A stretch of 64,000 bases of DNA from Sulfurifustis variabilis (GTDB lineage: Bacteria > Pseudomonadota > Gammaproteobacteria > Acidiferrobacterales > Sulfurifustaceae): positions 1,364,001 to 1,428,000 of the forward strand of contig NZ_AP014936.1 of assembly GCF_002355415.1 (NCBI RefSeq), in the 5' to 3' direction. The notes under the pieces were generated by a model. The model had not been told where the DNA came from, ran no database searches, and was given only the letters and a program-made list of their open reading frames with translations. Positions 43,153-51,560 of the stretch are shown one piece after another. Within the stretch, counting starts at the first letter, position 1. Each line of letters opens with the position of its first letter. Both the position numbers and the translations under genes were made by a program.

Positions 43153-43428
43153 ATGATCAAGTTCCTGCACCATGCGCTGCACGACTGGCTCGACACGCGC
43201 ACGAAGAAGGCGCTCGCCGTCACCCTCGCCTATGCCGTCGCCTGGGTTTCGATTTACGGCGTGCTCCCGGCGCCCGACTCGCTCGCGGTGGCGCTCGCCG
43301 GCTCGCGCGAGGCCGCGCAGCATGTCGGCGAGGTGATCCTGGAGGTGCTCTTCTGGGTCACCGTCTCGGTCGTGCTGCTCGTCGCGCTCGCGCCCTCCCG
43401 GCTGCGACCGCCGACCGCCCGGCGCTGA
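43153..43428 (+). CDS. Small two-helix membrane protein
   Basis: The 91-residue protein has an amphipathic start MIKFLHHALHDWLDTRTKKA and two membrane helices (about 20-40 and 62-82). I recognise no family. It ends 10 bp before gluQ, on the same strand, so cotranscription is likely. Confidence 0.6.
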   Translation: MIKFLHHALHDWLDTRTKKALAVTLAYAVAWVSIYGVLPAPDSLAVALAGSREAAQHVGEVILEVLFWVTVSVVLLVALAPSRLRPPTARR

Positions 43429-43438
43429 CCGCCGACGC

Positions 43439-44338
43439 ATGACGCGGCCGATGTACCGGGGGCGATTCGCGCCCTCGCCGACCGGTCCCCTGCATTTCGG
43501 CTCGCTCGTCGCCGCCGTCGGCAGCTTTCTCGAGGCGCGCGCGCGGCGCGGCGAGTGGCTGGTCCGCATCGAGGACCTCGACCCGCCGCGGGAGCCGGCC
43601 GGCGCGGCCGGCGACATCCTGCGCACGCTGGACGCGTTCGGCCTGCACTGGGACGGCGAGGTGGTGTACCAGAGCCGCCGGCAGGGCGCGTACGAGGCGG
43701 CGCTCGCGGAGCTGCGCCGTCTGGGCGTGCTCTACGCCTGCGGCTGCACCCGGCGCGAGATCGCCGACTCGGCCGTCGCCGGCGTCGACGGGCCGGTCTA
43801 TCCCGGCACCTGCCGCAACGGCGTGCCGGCCGGCCGCGAGGGGAGAACGCTGCGCGTGCGCACCGACGACGCCGCGATCGCGTTCGAGGACCGGATGCAG
43901 GGGCGGGTCGAGAGCCGCCTCGAGCGGGACGTGGGCGATTTCGTCCTTCGGCGCGCCGACGGCTTTTACGCCTACCAGCTCGCCGTGGTCGTCGACGACG
44001 CGGCGCAGGGCGTCAACGATGTCGTGCGCGGCGCCGACCTGCTCGGCTCGACGGCGCGCCAGATACACCTGCAGCGGCTCCTCGGCCTGCCGACGCCGGC
44101 GTACGCGCACCTCCCCATCGCCGTCGACGCGGAAGGCGCGAAGCTCTCCAAGCAGACCGGCGCCGAGCCCGTGCGGATCGAACACGCGAGCGAGCTCTGG
44201 TGGGACGCCCTCTGGTTCCTGGGGCAGGAGCCCCCCGCGGACCTGCGCACCGCGCCTGTCGCGGTCATCCGCGACTGGGCCATCGCCCACTGGCACGCCG
44301 CGGCCGTTCCCCGCACGGCCGCAATGCGGTTTCCATAG
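43439..44338 (+). CDS. gluQ: Glutamyl-Q tRNA(Asp) synthetase
   Basis: The 299-residue protein is a truncated GluRS paralogue. It has the HIGH-like GRFAPSPTGPLHFGSL at the start, KMSKS-like GAKLSKQTG near residue 240, four zinc-site Cys/Tyr positions (YACGCTRREI, YPGTCR), and no anticodon-binding domain. It attaches glutamate to queuosine in tRNA-Asp. The usual dksA neighbour is absent here. Confidence 0.92.
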   Translation: MTRPMYRGRFAPSPTGPLHFGSLVAAVGSFLEARARRGEWLVRIEDLDPPREPAGAAGDILRTLDAFGLHWDGEVVYQSRRQGAYEAALAELRRLGVLYACGCTRREIADSAVAGVDGPVYPGTCRNGVPAGREGRTLRVRTDDAAIAFEDRMQGRVESRLERDVGDFVLRRADGFYAYQLAVVVDDAAQGVNDVVRGADLLGSTARQIHLQRLLGLPTPAYAHLPIAVDAEGAKLSKQTGAEPVRIEHASELWWDALWFLGQEPPADLRTAPVAVIRDWAIAHWHAAAVPRTAAMRFP

Positions 44339-44365
44339 CGGCTCGTCCTCCGAGCGTCTCCGCCC

Positions 44366-45337
44366 TCAGGCGCGAGCCGAGCGCTTCGCCGCGGCGAACC
44401 GGCCGCGGTCGTGCGGTCGGGTGAAGTCGGTACTCGGCCCCTTCGGCACGACGCCGGTGGGGTTCAGGTGCGTGTGGCTCGCGAAGTAATGCCGCTTGAT
44501 CTGGTCCATGTCGACCGTCTCGGCGACGCCCGGAACCTGGTAGAGGTCTCGCACGTAGTTCGAGAGGTTCGGGTAGTCCTCGATCCGGTTGCGGTTGCAC
44601 TTGAAGTGGCTGTAGTAGACCGCGTCGAAGCGCAGCAGCGTCGTGAAAAGCCGCCAGTCGGCCTCGGTCAGCCGGTCGCCAACCAGATAGCGCTGCCGCC
44701 CGAGGCGCGCTTCCACCTCGTCGAGCGCGCGGAACAGCCGATCGAAGTTCTCTTCGTAGGCGTCCTGACGCGTGGCGAAACCGCACCGGTAGACGCCGTT
44801 GTTGATCTCCGTGTACACGAACTCGTTTATCGCGTCGATTTCGCTCCGCAGCTCGCGCGGGTAGTAGTCCGTGCGCACGTCGGTGTGCATGTCGAACTCG
44901 CCGTTCAGCATGCGGATGATTTCAGCGGACTCGTTATTGACGATCGACCGCGTCTTCGTGTCCCACAGCACCGGCACGGTCACCCGGCCGCTGTAGTCGG
45001 GCGCGGCGAGCAGGTAGATGTCCCGCAGATACCGCTTGCCCGTGAGGGGGTCCGGCTCGGAGAACTCCCAGCCGTTCGCGCGCATCCAGGGATCCACCGC
45101 GGAGCACGAGACGACGGACTCCAGGCCCTTGAGCTTGCGGAAGATCAGGGTGCGGTGGGCCCAGGGGCACGCGAGCGATACATATATATGGTATCGGCCC
45201 GGTTCCGCCGGAAAGCCGCTCGACCCGTCGGCGGTGATCCAGCGCCGGAACTTGGACTGCTCGCGGACGAACTGCCCCCCGGTTCGGGAGGTGTCGTACC
45301 AGCCTTCGTGCCAAACGCCTTCTTTCAGGTATCCCAT
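44366..45337 (-). CDS. Glutathionyl-hydroquinone reductase (YqjG/PcpF type)
   Basis: The 323-residue, Xi-class glutathione transferase has the active Cys in SLACPWAHRTLIFRKLKGL (about residue 57). RYLRDIYLLAAPDYSGRVTV and PVLWDTKTRSIVNNESAEII follow, then the C-terminal helical domain FTTLLRFDAVYYSHFKCNRN. It reduces glutathionyl-hydroquinones back to hydroquinones. It is the distal gene of the electrophile-detoxification cluster, after a 146-bp repeat-containing gap. In E. coli yqjG also follows a DoxX gene (yqjF). Confidence 0.92.
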   Translation of the reverse strand: MGYLKEGVWHEGWYDTSRTGGQFVREQSKFRRWITADGSSGFPAEPGRYHIYVSLACPWAHRTLIFRKLKGLESVVSCSAVDPWMRANGWEFSEPDPLTGKRYLRDIYLLAAPDYSGRVTVPVLWDTKTRSIVNNESAEIIRMLNGEFDMHTDVRTDYYPRELRSEIDAINEFVYTEINNGVYRCGFATRQDAYEENFDRLFRALDEVEARLGRQRYLVGDRLTEADWRLFTTLLRFDAVYYSHFKCNRNRIEDYPNLSNYVRDLYQVPGVAETVDMDQIKRHYFASHTHLNPTGVVPKGPSTDFTRPHDRGRFAAAKRSARA

Positions 45338-45354
45338 CGTGCCTCGCCTTAGAG

Positions 45355-45472
45355 ACCCTCACCCCATCCCTCTCCCGCTGCCGCGGGAGAGGGGGAGTCG
45401 GTGAGAATTTATTGAAACGTGGTTCACTCGTCCCGATCCCTTTCTCGCTGAGCGGGAGAGGATCGCGAGAGC
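45355..45472. repeat. Two CCCTCTCCCGC-type palindromic repeats
   Basis: Copy 1 has CCCTCTCCCGC and GCGGGAGAGGG around CTGCC bases, flanked by CCCTCACC and GGTGAG. Copy 2 (about 45424-45472) is a looser version with CTTTCTCGC and GCGGGAGAGG. They lie between the DoxX and glutathionyl-hydroquinone reductase genes. The family is frequent in beta- and gammaproteobacteria. Confidence 0.65.
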
Positions 45473-45483
45473 AATAGGCGCCG

Positions 45484-45936
45484 TCACCGCCGCGTGTCGA
45501 GGCTGTATGGCCCCGAACCGAAGCCGACGATCAGCAGCATCGCCCCCATGAGGCCCAGGTTCTTGAAGAACTGGATCGTCTGCATCTGCACCTGATCGGG
45601 CGGCACCGCCCAGAAGGCATGGAAGACGAGCGTGACCGGGATCATCCAGATCAGCAGGGCGGCCGCGCCGAGGCGCGCCTTCCAGCCGACGATCAGCATG
45701 AGCGCCGCCCCGATCTCGACGAGGATCGTGACGACGAGGGCGATCTCCGCCATCGGCACGCCTTTCGACTGCATGTACCCGAGGGTCCCCGCGAAACCGC
45801 CGATCTTGCCGATCCCCGACCAGAGGAAGATCGCCGCGACCAGGATGCGCCCGATGAGCGGCGCGAACTGCGTCACACCCGACATGCTTTGCCCTCCGCT
45901 GTTTATCAATGGTTGAGTCGATGCCGTCGCCTTCAT
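45484..45936 (-). CDS. DoxX-family membrane protein
   Basis: The 150-residue protein has four membrane helices with GRILVAAIFLWSGIGKIGGF and VTILVEIGAALMLIVGWKAR, typical of DoxX/YqjF proteins. E. coli YqjF is induced by nitroaromatics and quinone-like compounds through YhaJ. Two starts are possible: ATG at 45936 after AAGGAGG, and ATG at 45885 after GGAGGG, which removes a polar N-terminus. I kept the longer. It lies in the electrophile cluster. Confidence 0.87.
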   Translation of the reverse strand: MKATASTQPLINSGGQSMSGVTQFAPLIGRILVAAIFLWSGIGKIGGFAGTLGYMQSKGVPMAEIALVVTILVEIGAALMLIVGWKARLGAAALLIWMIPVTLVFHAFWAVPPDQVQMQTIQFFKNLGLMGAMLLIVGFGSGPYSLDTRR

Positions 45937-45973
45937 GTCTGCCTCCTTGCCCGTTGACCGTTCGCGGTGCCCG

Positions 45974-46582
45974 TTACTTGGCCAGTCCTTCCGCCCGCAG
46001 CGAATCCTTGACGGACGCCCGCGCCATGATGCGCGCGTGGTAGTCCTTCAGTACCGGCCACTTGCCGAGATCGATGTCGAACAGCTTGTGCCAGTTCAGG
46101 ACCGTGAACAAGTAGGCGTCGGCGACCGTGAAGGCCGCACCGGTGAGATACGGCCTGTCGCCGAGTCGCGCGGACAGGTAGTCGAACCGGCGGCCGAGGA
46201 GGTTCAACTGGTTCGCGCGCCACTCGGGCGTGATCTTCGGGTTGAAGAACGGGCTGAACTGCTTGTGCACTTCGGACGAAATGAAGTTGAGCCACTCGAG
46301 CACGCGATAACGCTCCATCGTGCCCGCCTTCGGCAGCAGTCCCGCATCCGGCTTGAGGTCCGCGAGGTACTGAAGGACGACCGCCACTTCCGTGAGCACC
46401 TCCCCGTCGTCGAGCCGCAACGCGGGGACGTAGCCCTTCGGGTTGACCGCGCCGAAGTCCTCGCCGCCCTTCGTCTTCTTCGCCTGCAGGTCCACCTGAT
46501 CCAGGTCGAACGTCAGTCCGAGCTCGCGCAAAACGATATGGGGCGCCATCGAGCATGCGCCGGGATAGAAATAGAGTTTCAT
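45974..46582 (-). CDS. Glutathione S-transferase (beta-class, GstA-like)
   Basis: The 202-residue protein opens with MKLYFYPGACSMAPHIVLRE, with the beta-class active Cys10, then PKGYVPALRLDDGEVLTEVA (cis-Pro glutathione site) and a helical C-terminal domain. It conjugates glutathione to electrophiles. It lies 38 bp upstream of the DoxX gene on the same strand, as part of the same cluster. Confidence 0.92.
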   Translation of the reverse strand: MKLYFYPGACSMAPHIVLRELGLTFDLDQVDLQAKKTKGGEDFGAVNPKGYVPALRLDDGEVLTEVAVVLQYLADLKPDAGLLPKAGTMERYRVLEWLNFISSEVHKQFSPFFNPKITPEWRANQLNLLGRRFDYLSARLGDRPYLTGAAFTVADAYLFTVLNWHKLFDIDLGKWPVLKDYHARIMARASVKDSLRAEGLAK

Positions 46583-46757
46583 CGCTGGTCACCTCTCCTG
46601 TGTAAGGAATGTCAGTGGTTCGCCTGTCGTTACGGGCGCGGCGAAGCAAGCGCCATGCGACCGTAAACGAGACGGCGTCGTCGCGTCCGCGCCTCGCCAC
46701 GACGCGGGTTCGGTACTTCCGCTTTGCGGCGCAAGGCAACGAAGGCCGTCTCGCGCA

Positions 46758-47846
46758 CTACGCCGCCTCGTGCACGTCCCGCGCGTCCCGCAGGCTCGGG
46801 TAGTCGACGTAGCCCTCCGGCCCCGGCGTATAGAAGGTCGCGGGGTCCGGCTCGTTCAGCGGTGCCTCCAGGCGGAAGCGCTGCGGAAGATCCGGGTTCG
46901 CGAGGAACAGCTTGCCGAACACCGCGGCGTCCGCACGCCGGTCCGCGAGGAGCGCCCCGGCGGCGGTCCGGGTCAGCGAGCCGCCGGCGAAGTAGGCGCC
47001 CTCGAAGAGGGGGCGGAGCAGGGCGTGGTAGTCGGTCGCCGGGCTCGTCTGCACGACGTGCAGGTAGGCGAGGCCGAGCGGACGCAGCGATTTGACCAGC
47101 TGTGCGTAGGTGTCCCGGGGCGTCTCGTCCGCGATGTCGTTGAAACCGAGCTCCGGGGCGATCTTGACGCCCACGCGCTCGCCGCCCGCGACCGCGCTCA
47201 TGGCCTCCAGCGCCTCGAGCACGAAGCGCGCCCGGTTCGCGACCGAGCCGCCGTAGGCGTCGGTACGGCGGTTGGTCTTCGAGGACAGGAACTGTTCCGG
47301 CAGGTATCCCGAGGCCGCATGCAACTCGACGCCGTCGAAGCCCGCAGCGAGCGCGCGCTCCGTCGCCCGGGCGTACTCCGCGATCACGCCCGGGATCTCC
47401 GCGGTTTCGAGGGCGCGCGGCGTCGGGTGCGGCTTCAGCCCCTCGACGGTGTAGGACTGGCCCTCGGGCCGGACGGCCGAAGGCGCGACCGGCATCGCGC
47501 CGCCCGGGAGGTGCAGGGGATGCGAGATGCGCCCGGCGTGCATGATCTGGAGGACTATCCGCCCGCCGCGCGCGTGGACCGCCCGGGTGACCTTCTTCCA
47601 GCCCTCGACCTGCGCGGGGGTCGCGATGCCCGGCGTGCGCACGTAGCCCTTGCCCATCGCGGAGGGAAAGGCGCCTTCCGTGATAATCAGCCCGGCGGAC
47701 GCGCGCTGGGCGTAGTAGACCGGCACGAGATCGGTCGGAACGCCGTCATCGTCGGCGCGGCTCCGCGTCATGGGCGCCATGACGATCCGGTTAGGCAATA
47801 CCAGGCCGCCGGCCTTCACCGGCGTAAAAAAATCGTTTACGTTCAT
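46758..47846 (-). CDS. nemA: Old yellow enzyme family alkene reductase
   Basis: The 362-residue FMN protein is an old yellow enzyme of the NemA type: LPNRIVMAPMTRSRADDDG, GLIITEGAFPS, LQIMHAGRISHP, GFDGVELHAASGYLPEQFLS, ADAAVFGKLFLANPDL. It reduces activated C=C bonds (N-ethylmaleimide, enones) and nitro compounds with NADPH. It sits 18 bp after the pirin gene; a 175-bp gap follows before the GST gene. The typical N-terminal strand is intact. Confidence 0.92.
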   Translation of the reverse strand: MNVNDFFTPVKAGGLVLPNRIVMAPMTRSRADDDGVPTDLVPVYYAQRASAGLIITEGAFPSAMGKGYVRTPGIATPAQVEGWKKVTRAVHARGGRIVLQIMHAGRISHPLHLPGGAMPVAPSAVRPEGQSYTVEGLKPHPTPRALETAEIPGVIAEYARATERALAAGFDGVELHAASGYLPEQFLSSKTNRRTDAYGGSVANRARFVLEALEAMSAVAGGERVGVKIAPELGFNDIADETPRDTYAQLVKSLRPLGLAYLHVVQTSPATDYHALLRPLFEGAYFAGGSLTRTAAGALLADRRADAAVFGKLFLANPDLPQRFRLEAPLNEPDPATFYTPGPEGYVDYPSLRDARDVHEAA

Positions 47847-47864
47847 TGTTGTATCTCCGTTTGT

Positions 47865-48566
47865 TCAGGGAAGATCGAATACGAGCACTTCGGCCGTGCC
47901 CGGCGACGCGACGAGCTTCAGTTCGGCCTCGGCCGAGACCGCGGCCCCGTCACCGGCGGCGAGGCGCTGCCCGTTGAGATCGACCTCGCCGCGCGCGACC
48001 TGCACGTAGACCCGGCGCCCCGGCGCCAGCCGATGCACGACCGGGCCCTGACCGTTCAGCCGGGCTGCGTAGATCCGGGCGTCCTGATGGATCGTCACCG
48101 AGCCTTCCCGGCCGTCCGGCGAGGCGATGAGGCGCAGCTTGCCGTCCAGTTCGGCGGGGCCGAACGCCTTCTGCTCGTAGCTCGGCGCCACGCCTTCGCG
48201 TTCGGGCTCGATCCAGATCTGCAGGAAGTGGACGGGTTCCGTCCGGGACGGGTTGAACTCGCTGTGCCGCACCCCGGTGCCCGCCGACATCCGCTGGACC
48301 TCGCCCGGGCGGATGACGGAGCCCGTGCCCAGGCTGTCCTTGTGCTCGAGCGCGCCGTCCAGCACGTAGCTGATGATCTCCATGTCCCGGTGCCCGTGGG
48401 TCGGGAATCCGGCCCCCGGCGCCACGCGGTCCTCGTTGATGACCCGCAGCGGCCCGAAGCCCATGTGCGCGGGGTCGTGGTAATCGGCGAACGAGAACGT
48501 ATGGCGGCTGTCCAGCCAGCCATGGTTCGCCCGTCCCCGTTCCTCGCTTCGACGTATCTGGATCAT
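47865..48566 (-). CDS. Pirin family protein (YhaK/YhhW type)
   Basis: The 233-residue bicupin has metal ligands in [18 protein letters not shown] and [14 protein letters not shown], followed by FLQIWIEP. Members include the quercetinase YhhW and the redox-sensitive YhaK. It is divergent from the YhaJ-like regulator, as in E. coli where yhaK lies beside yhaJ and is activated by it. It is the first gene of the leftward cluster. Confidence 0.9.
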   Translation of the reverse strand: MIQIRRSEERGRANHGWLDSRHTFSFADYHDPAHMGFGPLRVINEDRVAPGAGFPTHGHRDMEIISYVLDGALEHKDSLGTGSVIRPGEVQRMSAGTGVRHSEFNPSRTEPVHFLQIWIEPEREGVAPSYEQKAFGPAELDGKLRLIASPDGREGSVTIHQDARIYAARLNGQGPVVHRLAPGRRVYVQVARGEVDLNGQRLAAGDGAAVSAEAELKLVASPGTAEVLVFDLP

Positions 48567-48589
48567 TGGACCTCCGGTTGTTCGGTGCG

Positions 48590-48664
48590 TTTGAACGATT
48601 TCGTGCAGATTAGGCTTGCGGTTGCCCCCTTTGATAGCGAAAAATTCCGCAAATATCGTTCAAA
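48590..48664. promoter_or_regulatory. Putative LysR-regulator operator pair
   Basis: In the 110-bp divergent gap, TTTGAACGAT (48590-48599) and its exact complement ATCGTTCAAA (48655-48664) lie 55 bp apart. A third partial copy, GTTTGAAC, is at 48667. The arrangement suits a LysR tetramer controlling both the pirin-led cluster and itself. Function is inferred. Confidence 0.55.
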
Positions 48665-48676
48665 AGGTTTGAACAC

Positions 48677-49579
48677 GTGCGTCTGACTCTGGAGGCCCTG
48701 GAAGTCCTCGACGCCATCCAGCGCAAAGGCAGCTTTGCGGCCGCCGCCGAGGCGCTGCACCGCGTTCCTTCCGCGGTCACTTACACCGTCCAGAAGCTCG
48801 AGGAAGACCTGTCCGTCACCCTGTTCGACCGCAGCGGACACCGTGCGGTGCTGACCGATGCGGGCAGGGAGCTCCTGCGCGAGGGGCAGCACCTGCTCAG
48901 CGCCGCCCAGGAGCTCGAAGCGCGCGTGAAGCGCGTCGCGACCGGATACGAGGTCGAGCTGCGCATCGCCGTGAACGACGTGATTCCCTGGGATCGGCTG
49001 ATCCCGCTCGTCGAGGAGTTCTACGGCGCGGCCTGCGGCACGCGGCTGCGCATGAGCGCGGAGGTGTACGGCGGCGCCTGGGACGCGCTCATGGGCGGGC
49101 GCGCGGACCTCGTCGTCGGCGCGCCGGCCGAGGGCCCGCCCGGCGGCGGCTACGTCACGCGCCCGCTCGGGCAGGTCGAGTGGGCCTTCATGGTCGCGCC
49201 GACGCACGCGCTGGCGACGGCCCCCGAGCCCATCCCGCCCGAAGAGATCATGAAGTACCGTTCCATCGCCGCCGCCGACAGCTCGCGCAACCTGCCGCCG
49301 CGCACCTCGGGCATGCTCTCGGGACAGGACGTCCTCAGCGTCCCGGACATGTACTGGAAGATCGCCCTCCAGCGCGCCGGGCTCGGCGTCGGCTACCTGC
49401 CGCTGCACATGACGCGCGACGACGTCGCCGCCGGGCGGCTCGTCGTCAAGCGGGTCGTCGAGCCCAAGCCCGCGGGTCCGATGTACATCGCGTGGCGCAC
49501 GGGACACAAGGGGAAGGCGCTGGACTGGTGGGTCGGACGGCTGGCGGACGGGAAGGTGCAGAAGGCATTGCTTGGCTAA
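48677..49579 (+). CDS. YhaJ-like LysR family regulator
   Basis: The 300-residue protein has a winged helix LTLEALEVLDAIQRKGSFAA...RVPSAVTYTVQKLEEDL..FDRSGHR, strikingly like E. coli YhaJ. An effector-binding domain follows, including EVYGGAWDALMGGRADLVVG. YhaJ activates yqjF and yhaK in response to nitroaromatic or quinone-like compounds. The GTG start at 48677 follows AAAGG inside the operator region. Codons 182-242 (49220-49403) are repeated almost exactly 876 bp downstream. Confidence 0.9.
   Translation: MRLTLEALEVLDAIQRKGSFAAAAEALHRVPSAVTYTVQKLEEDLSVTLFDRSGHRAVLTDAGRELLREGQHLLSAAQELEARVKRVATGYEVELRIAVNDVIPWDRLIPLVEEFYGAACGTRLRMSAEVYGGAWDALMGGRADLVVGAPAEGPPGGGYVTRPLGQVEWAFMVAPTHALATAPEPIPPEEIMKYRSIAAADSSRNLPPRTSGMLSGQDVLSVPDMYWKIALQRAGLGVGYLPLHMTRDDVAAGRLVVKRVVEPKPAGPMYIAWRTGHKGKALDWWVGRLADGKVQKALLG
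49220..49403 (+). repeat. 184-bp direct repeat, copy inside the LysR gene
   Basis: This stretch matches 50096-50279 at 183 of 184 positions (A at 49232, G at 50108). It codes for the region PEPIPPEEIMKYRSIAAADS to GVGYLP in the effector domain. Confidence 0.95.
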
Positions 49580-49660
49580 GATATAGGGGATCCTGAGATA
49601 AGGGGTTCGGCGGGCGCGAACTCGTTAGAATGGCCATGCTCGATGATGAGAGGGCTCGCT

Positions 49661-49867
49661 GTGAAATACAGTATCGAAGTTGAGCAGGAAGAAGACGGTC
49701 GTTGGCTCGCCGAGGTGGCTGAGCTGCCGGGCGTGCTGGCCTACGGCGGCACGGCGGAGGAGGCTATGGCCAAGACCGAAGTGCTGGCGCTTCGCGTCCT
49801 GGCCGAGCGCCTGGAGCACGGCGAAGCCCGTCCGGTCGATATCAGCATTTCGGTCGCTGGAGCATGA
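49661..49867 (+). CDS. hicB: HicB-family antitoxin
   Basis: The 68-residue protein VKYSIEVEQEEDGRWLAEVA, ELPGVLAYGGTAEEAMAKTE, ends with a helix ALRVLAERLEHGE. It is the short HicB form with a partial RNase H-like fold. It would neutralise HicA and repress the operon. The GTG at 49661 has AGAGGG 7 bases upstream and aligns with family starts; an ATG at 49643 is the alternative. It overlaps hicA by 4 bases (ATGA). A -10-like TAGAAT lies at 49626. Confidence 0.87.
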   Translation: MKYSIEVEQEEDGRWLAEVAELPGVLAYGGTAEEAMAKTEVLALRVLAERLEHGEARPVDISISVAGA

Positions 49868-50076
49868 GTCAGTAGCCTTCGACGAAGGCCGCTCGCGTCC
49901 TGTCCGCTCTACAACGCATCGGTTGGCAGATCAAACGTCAATCAGGCTCCCATAAGACGCTTTTCCGGCCCGACTGGCCGGACTTCGTGTTCGCGTTTCA
50001 CGAACGTGAGGAGATCGGTCCTCGGATGCTCGCACGTATCGCCAAGCACACCGGACTCAAACCAGAGGACCTGTGA
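49864..50076 (+). pseudogene. hicA: HicA-family toxin gene with stop at codon 4
   Basis: The frame reads M-S-Q-stop-PSTKAARVLSALQRIGWQ, then RQSGSHKTLFRPDWPDFVFA and GPRMLARIAKHTGLKPEDL. This is a complete HicA mRNA-interferase with its catalytic His in the GSHKT motif, except for TAG at 49873-49875. No ATG, GTG or TTG lies soon after in frame, so the toxin is probably silent unless the stop is read through. Everything downstream is intact, indicating a recent mutation (or sequencing error). Confidence 0.85.
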
Positions 50077-50095
50077 TCCGGATACGGGTTGCTGC

Positions 50096-50279
50096 GCCCC
50101 CGAGCCCGTCCCGCCCGAAGAGATCATGAAGTACCGTTCCATCGCCGCCGCCGACAGCTCGCGCAACCTGCCGCCGCGCACCTCGGGCATGCTCTCGGGA
50201 CAGGACGTCCTCAGCGTCCCGGACATGTACTGGAAGATCGCCCTCCAGCGCGCCGGGCTCGGCGTCGGCTACCTGCCGC
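50096..50279 (+). pseudogene. Internal LysR gene fragment (second copy of the direct repeat)
   Basis: It is a 184-bp copy of the middle of the LysR gene, without start, DNA-binding domain or C-terminus. It is flanked upstream by the hicA remnant and downstream by 164 bp of unassigned sequence that reads on as PPFQAPVRSSSV before a stop. The 99% identity indicates recent duplication, gene conversion or an assembly join. Confidence 0.9.
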
Positions 50280-50443
50280 CGTTTCAGGCGCCGGTCCGTT
50301 CCTCTTCCGTCGCCTGGTCCAATCACGGGTCCCCGACTTCGACAAGGGTGCCGAGCGCGAGGTCTGGAGGATAATGGGAGGGCGTTCGCATCCCATCGGG
50401 AAGACCTGCGGGAGCCGACGGAGGCGCATCGCCAGGAGGGCGG

Positions 50444-51010
50444 ATGAAAGGCGAGAAGTTCAACATGCTGCGGGGAGAGTTCTACGATCCCGCGGACCCG
50501 CAGCTCACGAAGGAACGGCGGCACGCCCGGCTTCTCCTCAGGGCGCTGAACCGCTCCCGGCCCGGTCGCCCGCGAGTCCGCGCGCGCATCATCAGGGCGC
50601 TGTTCGCCGCGGTGGGCGACGACGTGTGGATCGAACCGCCCTTCTTCTGCGACTACGGCAGCAACATCGCGGTCGGCGACAAGGTCTTCTTCAACTTCAA
50701 CTGCGTCATCCTGGACGCGGCCGCCGTGCGCATCGGCAGCCGCGTCCTCTTCGGGCCTGCCGTGCAGCTGTATGCGGCGACGCATCCACTCGACGTCGCC
50801 GAACGCCGCTTGGGCCTCGAGCTGGCCAGACCGATCGCGGTCGGCGACGACGTCTGGATCGGGGGCGGAGCCATCGTCCTGCCGGGCGTCACGATCGGAT
50901 CCGGGACCGTGATCGGGGCAGGGAGCGTCGTGACGACGGATATCCCGGGGGGCGTGGTCGCGGCCGGAAACCCCTGCAAGGTGCTGCGCGAAGCCGGGAA
51001 TGGGGCGTGA
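50444..51010 (+). CDS. Maltose/galactoside O-acetyltransferase-like protein
   Basis: The 188-residue protein has an N-terminal Mac domain (MLRGEFYDPADPQLTKERRH) and a left-handed beta-helix of hexapeptide repeats. It has LYAATHPLDVAERRLGLELA (catalytic His in the ATHP motif), GDDVWIGGGAIVLPGVTIGS and AGNPCKVLR. It acetylates sugars using acetyl-CoA; the acceptor is unknown. Ribosome site GGAGG lies 7 bases before the ATG. Confidence 0.9.
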   Translation: MKGEKFNMLRGEFYDPADPQLTKERRHARLLLRALNRSRPGRPRVRARIIRALFAAVGDDVWIEPPFFCDYGSNIAVGDKVFFNFNCVILDAAAVRIGSRVLFGPAVQLYAATHPLDVAERRLGLELARPIAVGDDVWIGGGAIVLPGVTIGSGTVIGAGSVVTTDIPGGVVAAGNPCKVLREAGNGA

Positions 51011-51104
51011 GGACGCGATGCCGTGCGGCGACCGGCCGGTCCTCGCGTTGAAAACGTTGAAACAGGCCGTTTATGCTTCGCGCTCCCGACACGGAGGTTC
51101 TCCC

Positions 51105-51560
51105 ATGCGCACGCGCAGACTGATTCCCTTCCTGCTTCTTCCGCTCCTCGCCGCCTGCAGCAAGGAAGAAGCGCCGCAGACGTCGACGCAACAGTCCGCC
51201 GCGACCTCGGCGCCCGCTGCACCGGCGGCCACGACGCCCGACAAGGCGCCGGCGGCCGGCCAGCAGGCCCAGGCGCCCTCCGCGCCGGCGGCCGCGGGCG
51301 GCGCGGCCGCGAAGGGCGAGGACGTGTACAAGCAGACCTGCACCGCGTGCCACGCGACCGGCGTGGCGGGCGCGCCCAAGCTCGGGGACAAGGCCGATTG
51401 GGAGCCGCGCATCGCGCAGGGCAAGGACGTGCTCTACGAGCACTCGATCAAGGGCTACACCGGCAAGAAGGGCGTGATGCCGCCGAAGGGCGGCAACATG
51501 TCGCTCAGCGACGAGCAGGTGAAGGCCGCGGTCGACTACATGGTGGCGCAGGCGAAGTAA
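51105..51560 (+). CDS. Lipoprotein cytochrome c5-type
   Basis: The 151-residue protein has a signal MRTRRLIPFLLLPLLAAC (lipobox LAAC) and an Ala/Pro/Thr-rich flexible linker (about 25-70). A c5-type domain with haem site CTACH follows, then ATGVAGAPKLGDKADWEPRI and the Met ligand in GVMPPKGGN. It is probably anchored to a membrane and shuttles electrons in the periplasm. Ribosome site GGAGG lies before the ATG. Confidence 0.9.
   Translation: MRTRRLIPFLLLPLLAACSKEEAPQTSTQQSAATSAPAAPAATTPDKAPAAGQQAQAPSAPAAAGGAAAKGEDVYKQTCTACHATGVAGAPKLGDKADWEPRIAQGKDVLYEHSIKGYTGKKGVMPPKGGNMSLSDEQVKAAVDYMVAQAK

Noticed and set aside
45355-45472. CRISPR-like repeats
   Set aside because: Only two imperfect palindromes with no regular spacers; they belong to a known dispersed palindrome type. 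No CRISPR array was seen in the window.
50006-50374. A 122-codon frame containing the second LysR fragment
   Set aside because: Its first part overlaps hicA in another frame and its end is unrelated. It lacks the DNA-binding domain, so it is a remnant and not a gene.
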